In this document: one piece after another, positions 1 to 12,768 of the stretch | How the letters are laid out: every line of letters begins with the position of its first letter | Position numbering within the stretch: the stretch's first letter is position 1 | Assembly: GCF_026914265.1 (NCBI RefSeq) | Contig: NC_069124.1 | Span: 56,573,589-56,637,588 of the forward strand | DNA: 64,000 bases | Direction of reading: 5' to 3' | Source of the DNA: Mya arenaria | Taxonomy: Eukaryota > Mollusca > Bivalvia > Myida > Myidae | Position numbers and translations under genes: made by a program | The notes under the pieces: model-generated | The model's database searches: none | Told to the model about the DNA's origin: nothing | The model's input: the letters and a program-made list of their open reading frames with translations, nothing else

Positions 1-1415
1 TTATGCACGTTTAGGACACATATATTTTATTTTTTGAATTAAGCAGATTTTTGCCGACTTTTTTGAGCGAGCGGGAGGAATAAAAATAATAACACAAATT
101 ATCAATTTATCAATTTCGTTTAAAAACAAGAGCGGTCGATGGCGAACCATTTCTTTCCTACCTTATTTACCGCAAGGAATGGTGGTCCTTATTAGCTTTA
201 ATTACATTTCCACTTCTAAATGAAAATTTAAGCAAAAACCAAATGTAGTATTCATATTATTCACCTGTTTCAGTGTTTCGAGAGTTGTCATAGAGAGACA
301 TAGACTACCATCGGTTTTTTCGTTGTTTGGGGCAACATTGCTTTTACAATTAATTTTGTTTTTGTCATTTCTTGAACGACACAGCTGGAGCGGTCGCTTA
401 AAAATAATATACAAATTGTTTTGCATGAGAAAAGGGTGCGGTAAATCCATCGAAAAAAAATGTGTGGCCTAACCTTGATATATGTGCCAGGATGATTGAT
501 TACAGCGTCTATGGCAACGTTTATGAGATTTGTAGAATCACATTGGGTTATATTATACAGTTGATACTTAAAAGCTAACAAATAGTAGAGGAATCAATAT
601 GGTAGAGTGAGAGTTCAAGACTTTGGCTTCATTGAAATCGATGACATTAAAATCATGCCACGCTTTACTGATGAATGTAATGTTCTAACGTGCCTTTTTG
701 TCTGTTGCGTCATGTATGGTTCACTAACAATTTGAATTTGAATTACCCATTGTTCTAATCGAGTATAATCTGAACACTTAACAGATGAGAGAACGCATAT
801 GCTAGTCATTGATTAACTGAAGAAACTACTTTTCCATTGATGAATTCTTTTTGCCGTGCCATGTGTTCTGCATTAATGATGGTAATGCACAAACTTGCAA
901 CACGTTACGTCACCAGGTATGTTTTTATTTTCAGAAAGTATTCACATAATTTGTTATTCATGCACTTAACTGCATTTTATCACGTTTAAACAACAAACCT
1001 TTATCTCTCTGGGGTCAAATGAGTTGCAAAGTCAGTCGTATAAATTATGGGCAAACAATATGCACTACGCGAAAATGCGTATGAGTTTAGTCTATCACGC
1101 CTACTAAATACCAGCTCTACCTCTAAACGGTGGAGCAAAGAAAATGAGGAGTCAACAATTTTAATATTTTCCTCTTTTTTCCTCAACATGTAATAGCAAT
1201 TTATGATAAAAATGGCACCCGATTGAATTCCTTCCAAAGGCCTTAAATCATATCACTTTTCAGCATAAAACACACTCAACAGCGCCACCACTATTCCACA
1301 GCCCCATCACTAAACAACAGCACCACCATTGTGCATGGCTCCTTTTTGGTCTTCGCACGTATTTGTGGACAATGACAATCGAGGATTTACCCGATTTACT
1401 GCAGCTCCATATTTG
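1..1415. other. AT-rich non-coding sequence
   Basis: I find no supported exon, RNA gene or repeat here. It lies downstream, in transcription direction, of the last ion-channel exon found, so it may be intron of that gene. The open frames present are short and have no family signature. Confidence 0.4.
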
Positions 1416-1833
1416 ACCGTCTCCGTGGCCTAGTGGTTAAGCGTCCGCCTACGGAGCGGGAGGTCGTGGGTTCGATCCCTCAGGCCGCGTCATACCAAAA
1501 GACGTTAAAAATTGGTACAAGTAGCTCCCTTGCCTGGCGCTCGGCATTTAAAGGGTAGTGCTTGGAAAAGTGGTGTACTCAGTACTGGTTTAACCCAGGA
1601 AAGTTGTACCCCGTGTATCGGTGCTTTACACCGAGCACGTAAAAGAACCAAGGGGTCTCTTCGAAAAAGAGCTAGGGTAACGCACCCGGACTTCCTTGTA
1701 TCCCACCACTGTCTCTTCAGCGTGCTGTCCCTTCAGCAAAAACAAAGGACCCCGTTGGAAATAAGTGCTTGCACTTTCACGGGTTATCCTTGACCGCAAG
1801 GTCTAAAGAAATACATACATACATACATACATA
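1416..1833 (+). mobile_element. tRNA-Arg-derived SINE, copy 1
   Basis: The first ~75 bases form a tRNA-like head with A box (GGCCTAGTGGTTAAGC) and B box (GGGTTCGATCCC). The anticodon loop CTACGGA has a stem TCCGC/GCGGG, giving anticodon ACG (Arg). A tRNA-unrelated body follows and the copy ends in an (ACAT)n tail. A near-identical copy lies at 16522 and a diverged relative at 39561 on the minus strand. No clear target duplication is visible. The pol III head, fixed body and simple tail are the standard SINE plan. Confidence 0.85.
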
Positions 1834-2985
1834 TCAGGGACAGCAGATTTGACGGTGAATAAAAAAGTTATCTTGGTAGATAACAATTTGTCGGACGACA
1901 TGATTTGGTAAGGTCGTCTATTTTTCATACATCGCTATGCAATCTGCGCATGCGTACTTATGATTGACAGTGAAGGGTGCCGAATTCATGAGGCAGTTGA
2001 AGCTTACGTCATTATTGAAAATAGATTTGTAATCAGCTATAAAATCGTATTGACATCTTTTCAGTGCACAAGTAAACTATTTATGTGACAACATTCGAAT
2101 ACAAATCCCATTGACGTTTCTTCCTGTCATATTCACGTTTAACAACATCAAAACCAAAATGTGCAATCATTTGTTGATCATTATAAATAAAAAAAGAAAC
2201 GAGGTCATCGCAGTAAAGTTCAGTTTTATGAAAATATACCTAGGTAGTTCGAATAATCTAAATATCAACAACTTGACTATTTCTAAATAAAAACGTTCAT
2301 GTTTCGGTGCTTTTCCATTTTTGTACAACATCAATCAATTGTACTATTATAACATATTCACGAAGTCGCGACAATTTACCATTACCCGACACTCATTTAA
2401 TGAAACAAACGCCTGGTCGGTTTAAAACTTTCGTGCAAAAAATACCACGTGACTACACAATGGGCGTAGCTAGTCTCGATTTTCTGCAGGTCGCCAAAAT
2501 GAACTCTAGCTAATAAGAGCTTGTCAGGTTCCACGTGTACCGGCGCAAGCACTTTAAAAACCTATTCTATTTTCACTCGCAATAATGTTTTACGGATGAA
2601 CCGAAATGTAGTTGAAATATGAAGTAGTCCTTATCGGGGCAAAAAGCTACTGACACCACAATTCGTACTATTGAAATTGAATCGAAGACAACCTGTAGTA
2701 AAAGTGTTCTTACGGCAACGCGTATGTCCAACAATAGACACAGATGCACCAAGGACAAGTGTCGACAGCTTATTTTCTTTGCCCCACCGATAAATGGTGA
2801 AGCTGTTATATAAATATCTGTAAACGTTCACACCACAATATGTACGGTATTCCCACCAATCTGAGCTTATATAACTATATCAAATCATGTTATGACTATT
2901 TGATTAGCTTGTTATTAGCATTGTCATAAGTACCATTGGAAAAAAATGCGGAATAAATGATATAACAAAAATTGAGAACACACAC
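1834..2985. other. non-coding, probably intron of the ion-channel gene
   Basis: I looked here on the minus strand for the next channel exon (Cys loop). It must start with one base completing a codon begun by AG. No convincing candidate was found. The short frames at 2573-2831 do not match the family. Confidence 0.35.
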
Positions 2986-5900
2986 CTGAGACTATATTGT
3001 ATAGTGCCGTCCGGGTAAATGTGCATAAGCTTGTTTGGAACGGTCACGTGATGCACGTGCGCACTTTTCTCGGCAGGCATGAACAAATCCGGCACCCAGA
3101 CACGTGCTATTGACGCCGAGTCCATCTCCAGTCGAACCATATCTGAGGTATGGGGACAGTTGGTAAGGGGAAGTTTAGAAAGAATGAAACTGCTTTAACC
3201 ACTGGTGAAACATTCCCGTTTCTTAAAAAAAATATACACAAATCTAACGCAGTATTTTGTTAACATTGAATCATAAGATTCAGACGATAAATATTGATTT
3301 ATGTAATATTGATTACCTTGAAACGTCCGTTAATTGGTGATTTCACCTCATTCAAGTTCATAATTGGCCAGCTGACAGTGTATGTCATTAGAAGTAAGCG
3401 ACACAAATATTGCACACGGATCTTCTTTGGTACTTTATTCATAAAATGTTTAATATAATTATACAGTAAAACTGCGATCGCTCGAGGACACCGGAGTCCG
3501 AGCTGAAACCTCGAGTGAACCGATGTTTTGATGTATTAATAAATAAATGTTCGGAAGTGTACTTTGTAATTGTGATGTTCCCTTAAAAGATATACGACTT
3601 TTTGAATTGATTTGACTTTAATTTTATATCACAGGTACTAATAAAAGAGGAATATGTATCATTATATAATTTGCTACATGTATACATCACTGTCTTTGTA
3701 TTAATTCTATATTCATACCTGCCCTCGGTGTGTACATCAAACGCTTGTCGAACCAGCGTTGGCGTAAAAACATACTGATTGAAAAGTCCTGAAATAAATC
3801 AAATGAACGTCAGCACAACGCTAACACTTTAAATAGTAGTTTCATTTCTGTTAACGTCTTTGTGGTACATCAAAAGCGAAAAGAAACAACATAACTAACA
3901 AGACCAGGCTTATTGGCTATTTGGAACCGGACATTGTGTTTAACGTAAAAACATCTGATAGTTTATAAATCACACACGAGTCCGTTTTATAGGTAAAAGC
4001 CAGAGGCAATGAGGAAGTTTGCCAAATGGGGATTGAACATTCAATGATGAATTTAATGACCACTATAATGAGCCGCATCGCGCGATTTTGGGCCTTCGGA
4101 CATAAATATTACAAATGAAATAATCATTAATAAAAAAAATGCCAAAAATAAAGTTTTTTTCTATGTAAATCAATTTCTTCCAAACTTCTTTTTTTAAGGT
4201 TTTGTCATTGGTGCATTTTCTCGACAATTTATGACCATTGATTTACTCATGTTTCCATAGCAACCATGGATTTCGTCCCGACATATTTTGACCGGATTAA
4301 TAGTCTGTGTTTAAAATGGTCACATGTATTAAAAATGCAAAAATGGTTCATTATTTTTATTCTAATTTATGGTCCTTGAAGATTCTGTGATAAGAAAATA
4401 TTTTTAATTATAAGCTAGTTGTCATATTGATACGTTAATTTTGAACGTCATTTGAATAATGTGCTTTGGTAACAACGTCATTTGAATGACGTCAAATTTA
4501 GTATTCAAAATGCGCATTACATGGTCTAACTTGTTAGCACGTATCTTACGCAATTTAAGTGTTATTATCATGAAAATTTCAGAATATCTTCCTGAAATAT
4601 CATTTCATTTAAATACCTTAAAACATTGTTATAGCAAATATATGTCCGAAGGCCCAAAATCGCGCGACGCGGCTCATATGGGGGTTGTATCGCGTTATCT
4701 CGAGTTGAACGTTATAAAACATTCGATAATTAAAACGGTTTATGCCTTGAATCCCTAAACCTACCATGTTGGTTTCACTTATGGAGTCAATGCTCAGGAT
4801 GAACAGCTGGACCGTAACATTTGTTGAACCTTCTGAAATATCATACACTATAAGGGAACACGGTTAAGTTTGAGCATATGATACCAAGTATTAAAACATC
4901 AAAATGTTCGTTAGAACATCTTACAACGAAAACATTGCCACTAGGTTATTATCCACCTGGTTTGTCCCTTAAGAGTGTCCAGTTAGCACAGTGGTTAGCG
5001 CATTTTTGGCTCACTAAGGTAACTTAGGTTCGATTCCCGGCTCCGATGCATACGAGTTTGGTCTGTGGTCACCAAGTCCGGGTTCTCTGGTTTCCCCCAC
5101 CACACACTCGCGTAGCATCGTGCCAAAGAGGGTGACTTAGAATAAAACTTTCTTCACACTCTTTGTAAAGTGAATCAAGTTTATACAATATAATGCCTCT
5201 TAAAACTACCCAAAAATAAAATGGCTTATCAGATCATGTTATACATTACAAATAAGTCCCGTATGTCAATTATCTAAAAGGGCATTCGTATATATCTGGT
5301 ATTTTTGGAAGCTTTTGGAAATTTGTGTAAGGGAAGTTTTCAAAGGTTTTTTATATAAACACACGCAATAATAAAGTTTTGTGTCATATTTGCAACTTAT
5401 CGATAATCGTGAAAATAGTCGACAGCCTTACGAAGCCAAACTTTTGGAAAAGCAATGAAGCGCTGTACAGGGAATGGCATTTTGTGATACGCTGAAAGGT
5501 CTTCTCGAAATTCTTCAAAGAAGCACTTGTGTTAATTGACTAACTGGTAAGTGTGATTCTAGAGCGACGGCTGTTTGATTAATGAGCATGGTCATTAATA
5601 TATAACCATTGTTCCGTGATGATGTCGAACAGTTTATGTGTCTCAATAACACGTAGTCTGCCGGGATGTGACCAGAGCATTACGGTGTCTCGTAAATTAT
5701 ATGTGTCTTTGTCCATACATCATTGAGGAGACGTATATCATCTACTTGAACAAATAGGCTTGTCAACGATTCATAACATGTGACATAAACTCGGTGAAGG
5801 CTCTGAGGACTGTACCCAGTAAAATGTATACAAAGTGTGCCAAGAACATCTCGATAGATGTAAACACTGGAGGACACTTTAGGACAGTGCAAAAACTCCC

Positions 5901-8900
5901 ATAGGAAATAAGCGAAAGTAAATATATTGTTAGAGTACTATCATACCACTTTGCTTACAATGGCCTGTCCAGTTTGCTTTATGACAAATAGATTCATACC
6001 CGCGTGCTTTCATCATTTAGATACATGAAAGTGACATTAGCAATTATTGTTGTATGTTTCCTAGAGGAGCCATATATAAACATGTATTATTTATCTTACC
6101 ACTCGTATACAAGTCGGTCAAATAACAAGGTGCCGTGTAAATTTTAGTTTATTAGGATAGTTGACCACTTATAGTCAGTTGGTCACGTGACCGCGAAAAT
6201 GAACTTCATTTCTAATCAGAAATGTCAGAGGAAAGGCACAAAGATGCTTTTAAATCTTAACAATAGTCCGCCAGCAACCGATCGCAATAATCACTCTCTC
6301 AGAAAGTTCATTCACTCTGCATAATAATGACACTGGCAAAGAAGATCGGCCAGAAAATCTACATATGCACTTACCCCACCCGCAAATGCATAACATGTGC
6401 AGCATTCAACGATAGGTGATTCAATTTATGTAGTGAATGACAAAATCTCGCTTACAAGAAAAATGAATTCTTTATTTTCCGGTGAAGTCCTGAACATCCA
6501 ACACTTTATTCTTTAATATCAACATGAATTAAATCCATTAAACATGTGGCATTTGTTTGTAAACATGTGATTTTGAACAGTGTAGTCTGCGACTTGGGGA
6601 ATAATTGTTACATGTTTAGATTATGTTTGGTGACGGATCAACTCTTATGCACGTTTGAAAGCTTCTAGGTTTTGAATTCGTATTGACATATTAAAATGCA
6701 ATTTCTTTGACTTTACCCCTATTGAATGAAACTGAACAGTTTTGAAAACTATTTTTGGGCACATTCAAACATAGATACCCAGTGTGCCGATGTCAACAGG
6801 GAAAACAGTTGTCCCCCTTTAAAAAAATGTACTTGATAATTTTAAAGTAGGGATGGCAACGAGTAGTAAAATTAATACTCGAGTACTCGGACGATCGTTC
6901 GATCGAGTACTCGGGTACTCGATTACTCGGAAAAATTGAATATGTGTTCGCGAAGACAAGTTTGTATCGTTAATGGCGTATATTGTGCGTTGGTCGTATT
7001 AATGGTCGTTTTCACCTTTAAATTAAACTTTCGTTACGTATTTCAACAAAAAATGATATAAAAAGAAAACAAATGTTGTTTCATGCTTTTAATTTGTTTA
7101 ATTCGTTTCATTTTATACAAGTATGCACTGCAGAAATGAACAACAATCAGAATTACAATGGACAAAAATTAATAGCATACACACAAAAAATGAACGAAAT
7201 TCAATACGAAGTTCAGTTTTTTAGTGGTTTACAACTACTAGTATCACAACAACTGTCAACTAATCGATTGAGGTCAATTGTATACACAGCGGGGATTAGA
7301 GGGACCGTAAATTGTCCTATTGGCAACTAGCCAGATCTGATATTTTGTCTGTAAATCGTGTATTTGGTGATTTTTAAAAAAAACAAATCCGAGTACTCGA
7401 GTAGTGATTTGGTACTCGTGAACTCGGACGTTCGATCGAGTACTCGGGTACTCGTTGCCATCCCTATTTTAAAGTATTCGATTGTGTTTTTATAAACAAA
7501 GAAACAGGTTGAATGGAGAAGGAGAAAGTAAGTTTCTATGGGCCGCCTTGCCAGATAAATTTCCTTCATCCACGTCACTAACCTAGTATTCTCTATACAC
7601 ATGGAATTTGATATGAAATCGCTCTGTCCAATTAGTATTCCGATTAACTAGAATTTTAGCTAAAAAATCAGCCTCAAATGAAGCCGTTCTATTGCATGAA
7701 ATCCTTATTTAATCACCGGTCAATATTATTTGCTATATCAACAGTTTCTAATTATCTTGTGAGTAAAATATTTTCTTTAGGTTTATTGCGTAAACGTTCA
7801 TTTTGCTATACGAGTTACAAATTTCAAAGAAATCCTCCCCCGACAGAGGTTGTAATAGCTATTTTGCTTGAAAGTAAACCTAGCCTATGGTCAGCCATCT
7901 GTTTCGCAGCGAGTAAACCAAACGTTGTGTTACCCGACACGTTGTTGTTGAGATATCAGGTTTACCTTTACTAGTTGTTGGTGGAATCCGGGCATCGTAG
8001 CGGAGAAACAGGTTTTCTATCAGCAATTTTCTGGAATATACCAAATGCAACAGGTTCGTTTAATAAAGGCATTTGATATGTGCTGCATTATGCAAAAATA
8101 AAATTATCATAGGGTGATTGATAATGAATCTCTAGCCATAGAGGCTAATGTTAACAGTTACGAATCTTCCAAAGAAAGTCATTACAATACATATAAATAT
8201 AAAGCAGGGTTTAGGTACTTGGAATGTAATGATAAAGCAGAATCAAATGAAATAACATGGACAAGCCACGTAGCAACATATCCAGCAGGTAATGATTTAT
8301 AGTATCAAACAGAAGAGGCCAACATACAGGTACTGGCCTTTATGTTTACATCAATACATGCATTCGTTGATCAATCTTTCCAGTAAGAACCGGACAAAAA
8401 ACAAACACTAATGCAATCCAATTCCAACAATAAACCTATGAATGTTCTAAAACCTCATCTAGGACTAATAGTGTCAAATTAATCGGGCGTATACGTATAT
8501 GACAACTTGACAAGAGCTGCGTTGGTTAAATGTATAAAAAATTAAACCTACTGGCCAGCACCTTGACTACTTCCAGCTTGATCACATGATGCGTTGGACC
8601 TGGAAATGTTACAAAAAAGCGAGTGAAGCGTAGCATGCAAACAGTTAAATCAGAATGCGAGAATAAAAAGATCGCCATTCAATACTTATTAAAGTTCCAA
8701 GTTGCAACGACACTAAGTAGAGAAAGGCTGATTTTTAACATAACACGAAACAAGATCATATGACATGCTAGCTAAACACACATTGCTTACCTGAAACTCC
8801 TCATTGAAACATTTGATAAGTATGATATTTACATACTATATACTAATATAAATATGTCATGTCAAAAAGAACTCGTATTGGCAGTCATTGAGTTGTGAAG

Positions 8901-11900
8901 TTTGGAATTTCTCTACATCTGACACTATTGAACCAAACACAGAAACTTTCAAATTGTTCACTAGTTAAATAAGTACATTGTACTCACGTGTGTATGGACA
9001 ATTGGAAAGTTAACCAGCTTACATAACTATGTTTTTGAGAATTATAAAATTATCTATTAAATTAAAAACTGTTAATATTTTTGTCCATTAAGTAAATATA
9101 ACGCAATAAACAGTTGAGTTTACGTGTCTGTTCTGTTCTGTAGAACAAAAAACTTCAGGCTTGAAGAAAACGTATCAGGCAAATATAACTGAGAATCTAA
9201 AGTACAAGACTTTCCACAGTATAAAACGTCATGAGTTATTTCCAGACTCTATGAATATTGATGCAACTCAATATTCTTTTATAATATAACAGTTCAAAAC
9301 TAATTTTATCAACACGTACATAGTTTAATGGAGAACTTATTTAAACCATCAAAAAACTTAGTCATAATGATTTATAAAAAAAACAAACCTCGATACAATT
9401 GTATAAGTAATTAAACAATAACTTTGTAATTGAAAGTTATCATTCCATAATGTATTGCTATTATAACACGTTTTAATCTAAGAAAGTATATAGGAGTATA
9501 TCCCATTAAGGATATTATCTCATATGTCAAACACACAATATTGTATCAAGAATCAAACGTAAATGTGGATTGTGTATTACAATTGACTAAGAAGGCGAAC
9601 TTTCACTTTGTATATATATATGTCGTTTGTATACGAAAAAAAAACATATAAAAAGCTTTATTTCAGGTACACGTCCAAGTTTATACTTCTTTAAATAATA
9701 CAAATCAAATTTTGTTGAATTTTGCCATTTATCGTTAATATGAACTTAAATCCGGACATACCGAATAATAATTTATTCATTAGATTAGTAACAAGGTAAT
9801 TATTAGAACTAACTCATGCTAGGTGTATGCTATGCATTACATGATTGAACTCCTGTTTATTCTAATTTGTTCACTCTCGCAGTGGATAAATCTTTTGACC
9901 TGCGTCTATAATATTCTTTCAATCTATTTGTTGGGTTTGCATAAAATTGTTTCTGAAAGACATTCGCATTAGATGAAAACCGAGAAATTGGATAAATCGA
10001 CCGAAAATTCCCCAAACTTCGGTGAGCTTTTAATTAAGAAATATTTCTGTAGACAAATCATTGTTTATCAAATGAAGGCAAAACGTTGAATAAAGCAGAG
10101 TCGATACACGTGGTTCATTACTTTTCAATGTTTGCTTCCTAGAGAAAACTTCGGAAAAAGTGAATATCTTAACTTGAATTCAGTATTATTCTTAAAGTGC
10201 ATTTCGAAGAAGTTCTATATTATATTACCCAAAAGTGACAAAGACAGCTAAAGCGTGTGAGCGATATACGAGGCAATGTAATGCATTAAGCTCGAGATAA
10301 GCTATATGTGCGACATTTACCCCAATGTAGCTGAACGTGATCTATATGCACACGGATGATATTATCCGCCTATATCTTGATTGGCATAAGGTTTTTTTGA
10401 CCGAAACGAATGCTTGATATTGGCGAAGAAATTAAAATTCATAAAATTAATTAAAAAAATGAAATGGAGGTGGAGAAAAGATGACAAATGTAGGATTAGC
10501 AATGCTAGTTCTGGTCACCAGGGTCAATTGTTTTAGTCCTGTCCATTTTGGTTAAGGCAGAAAGTAGTGTGTCCACATGCCATAAATTATTTAAAAAGTA
10601 TAATTTCGAAATATTTTCCTTAATTATTCAATTGTTATTAAGAGCATGTTTCGAACATAAACTATAACAGTAATCACAGAGTCACAAGTAGAATGTTCAC
10701 GGATTATTTTGCGCGTGGCTTAAACATGTTCTACAGATAAATGGTCTTTGCATTTTGCATTAAGCCCGGGCTTACGCTCATGATGACATTAAGGTAATAC
10801 AATTTCGCATTTTTTTTATCATTAGTTTGGTAAGTTTATTCATGTTCCAATGTATTTACGATGTTTACTGTGTTCTAGTTCTTTATACTTGTTTGTGTAT
10901 TTTTAAACACGTTTTTTTTGTGTTTTTAGATGCACTATTTCTTCCTGGGAATTGTTTTCTAGTAACTCTCAGACAAGAACTATGTGTTTTGATAACCTTT
11001 TTAGCATCTTCTACAACATATAAACGTTTGATTCGTTCAAATACTCGACAGATTTATCGCTGTGAAAAAAGATAGGTCAATAACATTCTTGTAAACAAAT
11101 TTACAACGCTGGAATTAAACTAAAAATAAATGAACCAATTTTAGAATCCATCATCGCCGACGGTGTTTGAATCATAAATTAAAACCATTTATCAAATTCA
11201 ATCGATTTTCATTAATTATTTCTTGACTTAGACAAATAATTGCGGTATTATGAAAGCAAATAAAATATGGCACTATGGGGCCATACGCAAGTTTACAGAC
11301 AGGGCAGCCTTACCGGTGCTATATGGACCGAAAGGAATGTATTCCATTGGAGCGACAGGGACGTCAAAACAATATAAATTAAAACAATGGAAATAAAATG
11401 CACGAAATACCTGGTTCTGATTGGCTTGATTGATATGATGAACTATAACTTCGTATTTTTCATTGAGTGAACGAATCACTTTAACGTAATTGCATATTTT
11501 GGATGTAGATTATGCATCTGCAGAAATGCATTTACTGTAATTAGGTAAAACGTGCTGGCCATCAGCTATGACGCTAAGCAATTTACCTAGAGTTGTTCAT
11601 TAATCACCTACGGGTTTGAAAAGCAGGAAGTACTTCATTCATATCATTAAGTCATATGAAAGATTTTATAAAAGTTTGGAACAATGATTACGAACAGCCT
11701 CAGGTCTGAGTTCAAGCTCAAGTGGCAAAGATGTAAATCTTCATTTCATTGAACGAGTTGAGTTTAATTGATGAAACTTGCTGAACTTTATTATTATTCG
11801 AAATTGAACTAGTAATCACATTAAGTTTTGTAAAATAAATGGATTGAAGGTAATGTTTTGAAAAATAATTAAAATGCTTTTCTGAGTCTGAGTTTAGTCT

Positions 11901-12768
11901 TGGACTTGAGACTGTTCGTAAACTCATGGCCCCTGGCCTCGATTTCTCAAAAAAATAAGCGTAACAGTCGTAAGTGTCTGAATTAAAGTACACAAAACAC
12001 TTTCTTAAACTTGATATTACAAAATCAAAAAAGTTTCTCATTATTAGTTTGAAATAGATTTCCTTTAAAAGTCTCATGATCAGAAGAAATAACGCAATGT
12101 ATACCAAAACAAAATTAGCTTAGTATCATTCTTGAAGCGAAAATGAAACGGAAAACATTGTTTGAGGAATTTGGGCCTATTTAGAGACATTGAAAACCTG
12201 CATTGTTCTCAGCTAAAGTAAGCTTGAATAGCAGTTAACGTTTCCTTCAATATGTTTTAGCACTCAGTATGTAAAACATAATGTAAGAGAATGCTAAGTA
12301 ATAGTTTGCCCTCTTGTAGTGTTTTTGGCAATGTTCAATGACCTCAGAAGAATACGAAGCTATGGCTGTCACTAGCATTATTATGCATAATAAGTTATAA
12401 AACAACAAAACTAAAATTATTTCGATACATAATACGTAACTAAAATAATCTGGAGTGAACATTTTATTGATGACTTGAATATAATTTTGCTACATATAAA
12501 CCAATTGAACAAGATTTGAACCTTGTTCTTCATTCATTTGGAGATATCGTTTCCATCTGTCATACGAATAATTGAAAACACAAAAAAACTATGCATTGCA
12601 TTGGACACGTTCACTACTACAATTCTAAAACCAAACGGGATTTTTTTGGTTCTCTTACCTGGTGCTTGGAATATCCGTGTCATTCAAGGTGGAGTTCTGT
12701 CCTTCCGAGCCCTGGACAACAATCCCAACAAGCACAAAGGCAACACCACACCACCGCAGTGAACACAT
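2986..12768 (-). CDS. Cys-loop ligand-gated ion channel, N-terminal half (six exons, partial)
   Basis: Exons on the minus strand: 12768-12659, 8599-8552, 8030-7966, 4832-4765, 3788-3719, 3142-2986. All have AG/GT borders and their phases agree throughout (2,2,1,0,1, open at 2), giving 172 residues. Exon 1 is a signal peptide (MCSLRWCGVAFVLVGIVVQG) followed by N-glycosylation sequons NST and NDT. Exon 3 holds LLIENLFLRYDARIP, the family's YD-R-P segment. Exon 4 holds VTVQLFILSIDSISETNM. Exon 5 holds DFSISMFLRQRWFDKRL, matching the RQ-W-D-RL strand. Exon 6 holds WVPDLF (loop A), then HHVTVPNKLMHIYPDG and QYSL. These are signatures of the extracellular domain of pentameric receptors, closest in style to the anion-selective GABA/glycine/glutamate-gated group. 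The Cys loop and four membrane helices are not found, so the ligand and ion are unknown. The gene probably continues past the left edge. Start chosen: the only Met before the signal peptide. Confidence 0.88.
4068..4677. mobile_element. Inverted-repeat MITE in the ion-channel gene (intron between 4832 and 3788)
   Basis: The left end (ATGAGCCGCATCGCGCGATT, continuing to about 4110) recurs in reverse complement at about 4636-4677 with one or two differences. That gives terminal inverted repeats of about 40 bp around an AT-rich 530-bp interior. No transposase frame is present. The target duplication is not clear, so I do not assign a superfamily. Confidence 0.75.
4972..5210 (+). mobile_element. 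tRNA-derived SINE, second family
   Basis: It has a tRNA-like head (CAGTGGTTAGCGC as A box, GGTTCGATTCCCGG as B box). A central block reads CTCTGGTTTCCCCCACCAC, then a diverged body with an A/T-rich tail. The central block resembles the shared central domains known in mollusc SINE families; the family name is not assigned. It sits in the intron between channel exons 4 and 3. Confidence 0.6.
6848..7466. mobile_element. Non-autonomous hAT-type element (MITE) with intact target duplication
   Basis: The ends are TAGGGATGGCAACGAGTA and its exact reverse complement TACTCGTTGCCATCCCTA. The element is flanked on both sides by the identical 8-mer TTTTAAAG (6840-6847 and 7467-7474). An 8-bp target duplication is characteristic of hAT elements. 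Sub-terminal sequence is rich in GAGTACTCG palindromes on both sides. The interior has no transposase. A related reversed copy lies at 62892-63197. The insertion is inside a channel-gene intron. Confidence 0.92.
8600..12658. other. Long first intron of the ion-channel gene
   Basis: This AT-rich sequence lies between exon 2 (8599) and exon 1 (12659) on the minus strand. I see no repeat with clear ends and no convincing additional exon. An open stretch at 11479-11400 ends in CAG/GTATTT on the minus strand but has no acceptable acceptor, so it is not called. Confidence 0.6.

Noticed and set aside
2573-2831. Possible Cys-loop exon of the channel gene
   Set aside because: An acceptor-like CTACAG exists but the frame needed to continue exon 6 meets a stop within ten codons, and no Cys-loop pattern is present.
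11273-11479. Possible extra exon of the channel gene on the minus strand
   Set aside because: It has a donor-like end but no usable acceptor, and the channel exons already join in phase without it.
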